A stretch of 64,000 nt of DNA from Ehrlichia chaffeensis str. Arkansas (GTDB lineage Bacteria > Pseudomonadota > Alphaproteobacteria > Rickettsiales > Anaplasmataceae). The first letter of the stretch is position 1. The number at the start of each line of letters is the position of its first letter. The stretch lies in contig NC_007799.1 in assembly GCF_000013145.1 (NCBI RefSeq), forward strand, positions 62,001 to 126,000. The letters are read 5' to 3'. This document shows, in pieces, positions 57,648 to 64,000 of the stretch. Position numbers and translations under genes: made by a program. The notes under the pieces were generated by a model. That model saw only the letters and a list, made by a program, of their open reading frames with translations. It had not been told where the DNA came from and did not search any database.

Positions 57648-57902
57648 ATGGGTATTGAAGACGTTGTATTTTTTATAATATCTTGGTGGGTTGTTTTATT
57701 TTTAATACTGCCTATAAAAGTTGAGGTATCTGATAGTCCAGTAATTGGTACTGCAAGTAGTGCTCCGGTAAAATCTTATTTACTTGTTAAATCAATAATT
57801 GCAACTGTGACATCAATGTTACTTACTGGATTATATATTTATTTGAAAATTAAAGGTTACATAGATTTTGAACGTATATATGATCTTGTTACTTTTGTAT
57901 AG
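57648..57902 (+). CDS. DUF1467 family small membrane protein
   Basis: 84 residues with two helices (VVFFIISWWVVLFLILPI and LVKSIIATVTSMLLTGLYIYLKI) joined by a loop with the DUF1467 pattern: WWVVLF..LP, then SAPVKSYLL-K, then a second helix. The family is common in alphaproteobacteria and has no known function. I chose the ATG at 57648, five bases after the HemY stop; a TTG at 57633 would overlap HemY. Confidence 0.85.
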   Translation: MGIEDVVFFIISWWVVLFLILPIKVEVSDSPVIGTASSAPVKSYLLVKSIIATVTSMLLTGLYIYLKIKGYIDFERIYDLVTFV

Positions 57903-58225
57903 AAAGGTTATTAATCAATTTACACTGTAACTTTTAGTTTATATGTGTCTAAGTTGAGGAGTTATTTGAGTGTGTGGTGAGTTGTTATTCAGTTAAAAGT
58001 AAAATTGGTATATTTTGATGGTATATAATATACCCATTATTTATGGACTTATAGAATATTTACAAGTACTGGAGTATCGTTATTAAGTGAAAAATTATTG
58101 ATGTGTTGTTGGTATAATTGTTTACAAAGTAGCACTATTATATTGTTTATTAAGATATAAAATACTTGACTGGTGTTGTTATAATGGTATAACATTTTGC
58201 TGTTTTATGTTTCCTTTAAAAGCAT
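57903..58225. other. Spacer with the atp promoter
   Basis: 323 bp without a gene. Its last 60 bp hold a good sigma-70-like promoter (58166-58193). Confidence 0.55.
58166..58193 (+). promoter_or_regulatory. Promoter for atpH-atpA
   Basis: TTGACT (58166-58171) and TATAAC (58188-58193), each five of six to consensus, 16 bp apart. The start codon of atpH is 33 bp after the -10. Confidence 0.55.
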
Positions 58226-58783
58226 ATGATTCAATATAGAGGTGGCTATATAGCATCTTGTTATGCTCAAGCATTATTTAGTGTGTCAAGTAATGTGAAC
58301 TCTATTTGTAAAAATGCAGAGTTTGTCGTTAGTGTTCTTGAGAATTGTAATGATATTTCTTTATTTTTATCTAATCCTAGGGTGTCAAGGGAAGATAAAG
58401 TAAAGCTTGTTGAAGTAATAGGGGATTATATTGATTCTATATTAGTCAAGTTTATTATGGTTGTTATTGAAAATAATAGAGGAAATATATTGCTGCAGAT
58501 TTTGAATACCTTTCTTGATTTAGTAAAAAAACATAATAGGGAAGTTAGTATCTCTGTTACTTCATGTGCTGTATTAACAAAGCAAGAAGAAGAAGGTATA
58601 TGTGATGCATTATTTGAGAAATATGGAAAAGTTGTCAGTATAACAAACAATATAGATCCTAGTATTTTAGGTGGTTTTATTATTAGGGTGAATTTTGACG
58701 TAATAGATGTATCTTTAAATAGTTATTTACAAAGTTTGCGAGAACTTAGTAAAATGGCTATACGTAGTAGTATAAGTGAATAG
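58226..58783 (+). CDS. atpH: ATP synthase F1 delta subunit
   Basis: Delta links the F1 head to the peripheral stalk. The 185-residue protein has the typical helical N-domain (YIASCYAQALFSVSS, matching 'ryA.ALf..a') and a C-terminal conserved ending 'DPSILGGFIIRV.FDVIDVSLNSYLQSLR', matching the family's 'Dp.llGGfvirvgd..iD.Sv...L..L'. It is 12 bp before atpA. Only atpH-atpA are here; the remaining ATP synthase genes must be elsewhere, as in other Rickettsiales with split atp operons. Confidence 0.94.
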   Translation: MIQYRGGYIASCYAQALFSVSSNVNSICKNAEFVVSVLENCNDISLFLSNPRVSREDKVKLVEVIGDYIDSILVKFIMVVIENNRGNILLQILNTFLDLVKKHNREVSISVTSCAVLTKQEEEGICDALFEKYGKVVSITNNIDPSILGGFIIRVNFDVIDVSLNSYLQSLRELSKMAIRSSISE

Positions 58784-58795
58784 TAGGGTACGGTA

Positions 58796-60325
58796 ATGAA
58801 TAATACTATATCTCCAGGTGAGGTGTTAAAAGTTATTAAGGAGCGTATTGAGAATTTTGATAACCAAGTAAAGTCTGATAGTGTTGGTGAAGTGATATCT
58901 ATTAAAGATGGTATAGCTTTAATATATGGCTTAGAAAAAGCAAAATTTGGAGAAGTAGTAGTTTTTGCTAACGGTATTACAGGTATAGTATTAGGGTTAG
59001 ATTGTGATACTGCTAGTGTTGTTGTATTTGGTGATGAAAGAAGTGTTGGGGAAGGTGATACTGCAAAATGTACAGGAAAATTGATGGATGTTCCTGTTGG
59101 GTTGGAGTTGCTAGGAAGGGTAGTTGATGCATTAGGTAATCCTATTGATGGAGCTGGCAGCATTGATAGTAAAACTAGGTTGCCAGTGGAGATTAAGGCT
59201 CCAGGTATTATCGCTAGACAATCCGTTACTGAGCCTCTGCAGACTGGTATTAAAATTATAGATATGTTAATACCAATAGGACGTGGGCAACGTGAGTTAA
59301 TTATAGGTGATAGAAAGACAGGGAAGACTGCAATAGCAATTGATACTATCATTAATCAGAAAGCACATAATGATGTAGTGTCAGAAAAGGAAAAAGTTTA
59401 CTGTATTTATGTTGCAATAGGACAAAAGAATTCTTCTGTTGCAAGAATAGTTGATAAATTACGTGTAAGTGGAGCTTTAGAATACACAATTGTTGTTGCT
59501 GCTGGGGCTTCAGATACTGTATCGTTCCAATATCTTGCGCCATATGCTGCTTGTGCAATGGGAGAATTTTTTAGGGATAATGGAATGCACTGCTTGATTG
59601 TATATGATGATCTGTCAAAACATGCTGTTGCTTATAGACAAATGTCCTTGTTGTTAAGACGTCCTCCAGGTCGTGAAGCATATCCTGGTGATGTATTTTT
59701 CTTACATTCTCGATTGTTAGAAAGAGCAGCTAAAATGTCTGACAAAGAAGGAGGTGGTTCATTAACTGCTTTACCAATAATTGAAACACAAGCTGGTGAT
59801 GTATCTGCGTATGTTCCAACTAATGTTATTTCAATTACTGATGGTCAGATTTTCCTTGAATCTGAAATTTTTTATAAAGGTTTACGTCCGGCTGTAAATG
59901 TTGGGTTATCTGTTTCAAGGGTAGGTTCTGCTGCACAAACTAAATCGGTAAAAAAAGTTGCTGGTTCTGTAAAGTTGAGTTTAGCACAATATAGAGAGTT
60001 AGAAGATTTTGCAAAATTTGGGTCTGATATTGATGTGCATTCTCAGAAGGTATTAGATAGAGGTAGAAGGATGATGGAATTGTTGAAACAAAAACAATAT
60101 TCTCCATTATCTGTGCCGGAGCAAGTTGCTGTGATATTTGCTGGTACAAGTGGTTGTTTGGATGGTGTTAGTGTAAGTGATATCAGTAGATTTGAAGAAA
60201 TGCTCCTTAAAGAGCTTAATGAAAATTATCCAGATGTTTTAAGTAGTATATTGAATAATTTTACTGATGATGTAAAAGACTTATTATTAGAAATTATAGG
60301 TAAGGTTACTTCTAATTTTGAATAG
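58796..60325 (+). CDS. atpA: ATP synthase F1 alpha subunit
   Basis: Alpha is the regulatory nucleotide-binding subunit of the F1 hexamer. The 509 residues have Walker A GDRKTGKT (171-178), the [26 protein letters not shown] run before it, the Arg-containing [31 protein letters not shown] segment and [20 protein letters not shown], all typical of alpha, not beta. It follows atpH. The next gene is greA, not atpG. Confidence 0.97.
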   Translation: MNNTISPGEVLKVIKERIENFDNQVKSDSVGEVISIKDGIALIYGLEKAKFGEVVVFANGITGIVLGLDCDTASVVVFGDERSVGEGDTAKCTGKLMDVPVGLELLGRVVDALGNPIDGAGSIDSKTRLPVEIKAPGIIARQSVTEPLQTGIKIIDMLIPIGRGQRELIIGDRKTGKTAIAIDTIINQKAHNDVVSEKEKVYCIYVAIGQKNSSVARIVDKLRVSGALEYTIVVAAGASDTVSFQYLAPYAACAMGEFFRDNGMHCLIVYDDLSKHAVAYRQMSLLLRRPPGREAYPGDVFFLHSRLLERAAKMSDKEGGGSLTALPIIETQAGDVSAYVPTNVISITDGQIFLESEIFYKGLRPAVNVGLSVSRVGSAAQTKSVKKVAGSVKLSLAQYRELEDFAKFGSDIDVHSQKVLDRGRRMMELLKQKQYSPLSVPEQVAVIFAGTSGCLDGVSVSDISRFEEMLLKELNENYPDVLSSILNNFTDDVKDLLLEIIGKVTSNFE

Positions 60326-60349
60326 TTCTGTATTATGTAGGTATGACTT

Positions 60350-60850
60350 ATGAATGACTATATGAATGCGAGATTTCCTATTACAAAAAATGGGTTTGCA
60401 AAACTTGAGTTAGAGCTAGAGTCATTGAAACATGAAAGGCCTAAAATTATAAAATCTATTTCTGAGGCGCGAGAGTTGGGGGATTTATCTGAAAATGCAG
60501 AGTATCATGCTGCTCGTGAAAGACAAGGGTTAGTAGAAAGTAAAATAATGGAGTTAGAATCGAAAAAATCTAGAGCAGAAGTTATAGATGTTTCAAATTT
60601 ATCTGGGGACACTGTTATGTTTGGGGCAACTGTAACTATGTCTATATATGATGAACAGACTGGTAATACTGATGAAGTAGTGTACCAGATTGTTGGTGAG
60701 TATGAAGCTGATATTTCTAAACAAATGATTTCAATAAAATCTCCTTTAGTTGTATCATTATTAGGGAAAAAAGAAGGTGATGTTGTAGAAGTTAAAACTC
60801 CAAAGGGTGATTATAGAATATATAAAATTATAAAAATTGAATTTATATAA
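60350..60850 (+). CDS. greA: Transcription elongation factor GreA
   Basis: Reactivates stalled RNA polymerase by stimulating transcript cleavage. The 166 residues have the N-terminal coiled coil (GFAKLELELESLKHERPKIIKSISEARELGDLSENAEYHAARERQG, with the acidic tip ELGDLSENAEY) and a C-terminal FKBP-like domain (YQIVGEYEADISKQMISIKSPLVVSLLGKKEGDVV). Length and motifs are canonical. It is 24 bp after atpA and likely co-transcribed. An in-frame ATG at 60362 is an alternative start. Confidence 0.96.
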   Translation: MNDYMNARFPITKNGFAKLELELESLKHERPKIIKSISEARELGDLSENAEYHAARERQGLVESKIMELESKKSRAEVIDVSNLSGDTVMFGATVTMSIYDEQTGNTDEVVYQIVGEYEADISKQMISIKSPLVVSLLGKKEGDVVEVKTPKGDYRIYKIIKIEFI

Positions 60851-60868
60851 AAGAAGGTTATAGGGTTA

Positions 60869-61504
60869 ATGGGTATTATTGTATCAGAAAATTCGAGTTT
60901 TATCTCTCCTGTAGAGCATATTATTGAAGATTCTAAACAAGGTAAAATGTTTATTTTGATTGATGATGAACAAAGGGAAAATGAAGGTGATTTGGTAGTT
61001 TTAGCAGAAAAGGTAACAAGTGGTGTAATTAACTTTATGATAACTCATGGTAGTGGTATTGTGTGTTTATCTATTACAGAAGATTTAATGCATAAATTGG
61101 GGTTGGAGTTTATACCAAAGAGGCATGTTAATTGTAATAGTGCGTCTTTTGCAACTTCTATAGATGCTCGTTATGGTATTACAACTGGTGTTTCTGCTCA
61201 TGATAGAGCCCATACTATACTTACAGTTGTTAATAAAAATGTTACAGAGGATGATTTTGTAACACCGGGGCATATTTTTCCTATTGTATCTAAAAAAGGT
61301 GGAGTGTTAGAGAGATCTGGTCATACAGAAGCGAGTGTTGAAATTGCAAGAATTGCAGGGTTAGCTCCAGTAGCTGTAGTATGTGAGTTGATGAATCCTG
61401 ATGGAACAATGTCAAGGATGCCTGATATTATAGAGTTTTCCCAGCGTTATAACATTAAAGTTACTAGTATAGATAAACTTATTCAATATGTAAAAGCAAA
61501 CTAG
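60869..61504 (+). CDS. ribB: 3,4-dihydroxy-2-butanone 4-phosphate synthase
   Basis: Turns ribulose 5-phosphate into the four-carbon unit of riboflavin. The 211-residue protein is a single-domain Rib[13 protein letters not shown] (acidic active-site loop), [55 protein letters not shown] and [11 protein letters not shown]. There is no fused GTP cyclohydrolase II domain. Its start is 18 bp after greA. Riboflavin synthesis is expected to be kept in Ehrlichia. Confidence 0.95.
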   Translation: MGIIVSENSSFISPVEHIIEDSKQGKMFILIDDEQRENEGDLVVLAEKVTSGVINFMITHGSGIVCLSITEDLMHKLGLEFIPKRHVNCNSASFATSIDARYGITTGVSAHDRAHTILTVVNKNVTEDDFVTPGHIFPIVSKKGGVLERSGHTEASVEIARIAGLAPVAVVCELMNPDGTMSRMPDIIEFSQRYNIKVTSIDKLIQYVKAN

Positions 61505-61529
61505 TGTATGTTGGGAGTGCAATTTTTCT

Positions 61530-61979
61530 GTGGATATCGTAGTTGAGAATCGTAAAGTAAGGTTTAATTATTTTATTATTCAGGAATTTGATGCTGGTAT
61601 TGTATTAATTGGTAGTGAAGTCAAGTCTTTACGCCAGAGAAAAGTCAGCATAGCTGAGGCATATGTTACTGAGCGGAATATGGAATTGTGGCTATGTAAT
61701 TTACATATTTCAGAATATAATCAGGCAAGTACTAGAAATCATAATCCTACCAGACCTAGGAAGTTACTATTGCGGAAAAAGCAAATATATAAAATATCTG
61801 GAAATATAAAGAATGATGGCTTTACTGTTGTACCATTGTGTTTATATTTTAATGATAAGGGGATAGCAAAAGTTAAGGTTGTTATTGTAAAAGGTAAAAA
61901 GTTGCATGATAAGAGAGAGACAATAAAAACTAGAGATTGGAATAGAGAAAAAAGTCGTATACTACGTGGCGGAAACTAA
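61530..61979 (+). CDS. smpB: SsrA-binding protein SmpB
   Basis: Delivers tmRNA to stalled ribosomes. The 149 residues contain all family blocks: [51 protein letters not shown], and the basic tail [21 protein letters not shown]. The start is GTG at 61530 with GGGAG upstream. It closes the atpH-atpA-greA-ribB-smpB run; hairpins follow. Confidence 0.95.
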
Positions 61980-62075
61980 TCTGATATAGAGAAAATAGTT
62001 TATAGACTTAACTTTGTTGTGATACAGAGTTTGGTTTAAAGTAGATATATCAATACATATTTATTGTAAAGCATT

Positions 62076-62101
62076 CTCCTATTACTTTGCAAAAATAGGA
62101 G
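62076..62101. terminator. Hairpin between smpB and valS, copy A
   Basis: Perfect 8-bp stem CTCCTATT/AATAGGAG with a 10-base loop. There is no clear U-run on either side, but its position between converging genes suggests a shared terminator or mRNA 3'-end hairpin. Confidence 0.4.
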
Positions 62102-62188
62102 GTGGTAATGTTTCAGCTTTATAAAGTTCACTGGTTAGTAAATTCTACTTAAACTAGAAATTTTTCTTCATTTTTGTTGTAAAGTATT

Positions 62189-62213
62189 CTCCTGTTACTT
62201 ACAAAAATAGGAG
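62189..62213. terminator. Hairpin between smpB and valS, copy B
   Basis: Same stem as copy A with one change (CTCCTGTT/AATAGGAG, still able to pair as G-U), which suggests that the structure is kept. Confidence 0.4.
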
Positions 62214-62243
62214 AGATGTGATAATGTTTCAACTTTATAAAAT

Positions 62244-64000
62244 TTACTGGTTAGTGAATTCTAATGAAACTAGAAATTTTTCTTCATTTGTATCAATTAC
62301 TGGTTGAGTAGTGTACACTATATGTTCAGCATTGCAGACAGCTTTTAAGTCATTTTCTAGTGAAGTAGGAAAGTTACAGCCTTGACTATTTATGATTAGC
62401 TTATCTATTTTATATTTTACTGATAATTGGGCATTGGCTTTTATTTTACGTACTTGGTTAAGAATTTCTATAAAATCTTCTCCTAATAGCTCATCTGATG
62501 CATTGTATAGACTTATATTTGCAATAGGCCAGTTATTGTGGCTATGAATTGAATTTTTGTTGTTATAAAGTGTATTGTATATTTCTTCTGTGATATATGG
62601 CATAAAAGGTGCTAACATTTTGAGTAACTCTCTTAATATAAAGGATAGAGTGTGTACTGCACTTAAGTGTTCCTGTTTACTTGTAGATTCTCCATATGCT
62701 CTTTTTTTAGACAATTCAAGATAGTTATCGCAAAAATCTTTCCAGAAAAAAGATTCTATGTAGTTAAGTGCTATACAATACTCAAAAGAATTGAAACTTT
62801 CTGTTGCTTTGATGATAACTTTATATAGTTTTGAAAGTATCCACTTATCCATTGTTTCTGTTACGTGTTGTAAATCTATTTCTGAATATTGACCAATAAA
62901 CATTGAAACAAATTTACTTGCATTCCAAAGTTTAGTAGTAAACCTTTTGCCTAATTTGAGAACGTCATTGGAAAATGTGGTATCTGCTCCTAATTTGGAG
63001 TTTGCAGCCCAATAACGTACTACATCTGCACCATATTCTTCTAACAATTTATTTGGAGTTAGTGTATTTCCCTTTGATTTACTCATCTTTGTTTTATCTT
63101 CTGCAAGGCACCACCCGCTGATCATAATGTTTTTCCATGGAATATCATTATTATGGTAATAGGCCTGTAGAATAGTATAAAATGCCCAAGACCTTATGAT
63201 TTCATGACTTTGAGCTCGTAAGTCAGCATGAGTTGTAGATATATTATGGAATTGAGTGGACAATGAACTAGTAGCCCAGGTATCCATTACATCGGTATCT
63301 GCTTCCACTTCTGTGTCTTGGTATCCTTCCGGTAAATCGTTAATTGGATCTACTGGTAATTTGTTGATATCAGGTAAGATAATTTCACCATCTGCTTTTT
63401 TAGAATACCAAACTGGAAATGGTACGCCAAAATATCTTTGACGTGATATACACCAATCCCAATTTAAGCCTTCTATCCAAATTTCTATTTGTTTACGCAT
63501 AGATTTTGGATACCAGTTGATTTTTTGTACTTGTTTCAATAATTCCTGCTTTATTTCTACTACTTTGATAAACCATTGATGACTTAATAGTATTTCGATA
63601 GGTGCTCCTGACCTTTCTGCACATTTTACATTGTGAATAATTTCCTGTTTATGCTTTAGTAAATTGTTTTGATCTAATATTTCAAGAATTAATGCTCTAG
63701 CTTTTGTTATTGGTAGCCCATGTAATTGGTTACATACACTTTTTCCTTGAGTGGTATCACTACTTAGATTGAATATAGTGCCTGATTTGCTAATAATGAT
63801 TTTAGTATCTAAATTGTGTTTGTTCCACCAGTATACATCCATTTCGTCTCCAAATGTACAGCACATTACAAGACCAGTCCCTTTATCTATTTTTACTTGA
63901 TCATCTGGTAATATTTTTACTCTGTTGCCAAATATTGGCACTATCGCATTTTGCCCAAGGAGATGCTGATATCTTGTATCTGAAGGATTAAAAAATACAG
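62244..64000 (-). CDS. valS: Valyl-tRNA synthetase, C-terminal part
   Basis: Partial: the frame is open to the window edge at 64000, so the N-terminal part (with the HIGH motif) lies beyond; the GTG at 63941 is internal. The visible 585 residues begin in the editing domain (NPSDTRYQHLLGQNAIVPIFG, then VMCCTFGDEMDVYWW), continue with the Zn-free catalytic part (ISRQRYFGVPFPVWY, DVMDTWATSSLSTQ) and the KMSKS loop (TKMSKSKGNTL), and end with the anticodon-binding helical domain (LPKLW-like TTKLWNASKFV). It lacks the long C-terminal coiled coil of E. coli ValS, in line with the archaeal-like ValRS that I recall for Rickettsiales. The 3' end is duplicated in the spacer. Confidence 0.95.
   Translation of the reverse strand, partial: VFFNPSDTRYQHLLGQNAIVPIFGNRVKILPDDQVKIDKGTGLVMCCTFGDEMDVYWWNKHNLDTKIIISKSGTIFNLSSDTTQGKSVCNQLHGLPITKARALILEILDQNNLLKHKQEIIHNVKCAERSGAPIEILLSHQWFIKVVEIKQELLKQVQKINWYPKSMRKQIEIWIEGLNWDWCISRQRYFGVPFPVWYSKKADGEIILPDINKLPVDPINDLPEGYQDTEVEADTDVMDTWATSSLSTQFHNISTTHADLRAQSHEIIRSWAFYTILQAYYHNNDIPWKNIMISGWCLAEDKTKMSKSKGNTLTPNKLLEEYGADVVRYWAANSKLGADTTFSNDVLKLGKRFTTKLWNASKFVSMFIGQYSEIDLQHVTETMDKWILSKLYKVIIKATESFNSFEYCIALNYIESFFWKDFCDNYLELSKKRAYGESTSKQEHLSAVHTLSFILRELLKMLAPFMPYITEEIYNTLYNNKNSIHSHNNWPIANISLYNASDELLGEDFIEILNQVRKIKANAQLSVKYKIDKLIINSQGCNFPTSLENDLKAVCNAEHIVYTTQPVIDTNEEKFLVSLEFTNQ

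Larger units (their letters stand above)
61980..62243. other. Convergent spacer with duplicated terminator region
   Basis: 264 bp between smpB and valS. It holds two copies of a 114-118-bp unit and two hairpins. No gene. Confidence 0.7.
62060..62292. repeat. Direct repeat including the 3' end of valS
   Basis: Copy A (about 62060-62177) and copy B (about 62178-62292) share CATTCTCCT.TTACTT.-like hairpin DNA and the run up to AACTAGAAATTTTTCTTCATTT. Copy B contains the last 16 or so codons of valS; copy A is noncoding. They differ by about a dozen substitutions and a few short indels. Confidence 0.92.

Overview
This is a low-GC chromosome segment with long AT-rich spacers, split rather than clustered operons and a strict set of housekeeping genes. 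Gene content (Shemin-type 5-aminolevulinate synthase, DhnA-type class I aldolase, a proteobacterial-type glutamate-cysteine ligase, an ankyrin membrane protein, a Thr-rich repeat protein) points to an alphaproteobacterium of the Rickettsiales, family Anaplasmataceae, genus Ehrlichia. A paralogous family carrying poly(G) tracts is a feature I recall, from memory, being described for the E. canis genome. E. canis is therefore my best guess, but the species is inferred, not proven.

Layout. 1-8.7 kb holds the end of a MlaC-like gene, rpsT, a PlsC-type acyltransferase with a duplicated 3' end downstream, def, a family-4 uracil-DNA glycosylase, recF, argF preceded by a tiny membrane ORF, and a Thr-rich secreted-looking protein. 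8.7-26.9 kb holds polA (with a 3 x 41-residue repeat in its linker), rpe, mlaE-mlaF, a small membrane ORF coupled to an ankyrin/transmembrane protein, a polyprenyl synthase, glnA, tRNA-Lys, tyrS, hemA, a YraN-type nuclease-fold gene, secF, tRNA-Cys, class I aldolase and the pyruvate dehydrogenase E2 gene.

27.3-46.2 kb is a 19-kb island of one expanding and decaying paralogous family, all on the + strand. Members have a short hydrophobic N-terminus, a long charged repeat-rich middle and a conserved C-terminal domain of about 330-350 residues. There are eight copies: two intact genes, one gene split at a dnaX-like A AAA AAG slippery heptamer, three recent tandem copies (about 2.28 kb period) each one base out of frame at a poly(G) tract, and two degraded pseudogenes. 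Six copies share a promoter-like TTGNNN-N17-TAATAT/TAGAAT about 55-60 bp upstream of the start. The second tandem copy is mosaic. Together this looks like a contingency and recombination locus for variable proteins.

46.8-64 kb returns to housekeeping: a small hypothetical gene, guaA, gltA, gshA, holA, a LolC/E permease, a mitofilin-like/HemY/DUF1467 cluster, then atpH-atpA-greA-ribB-smpB, converging on a partial valS. A recurring theme is duplication of gene 3' ends or spacers into neighbouring noncoding DNA (plsC, valS, the gshA-holA spacer and the family genes), which fits a genome that grows and shrinks by tandem duplication.
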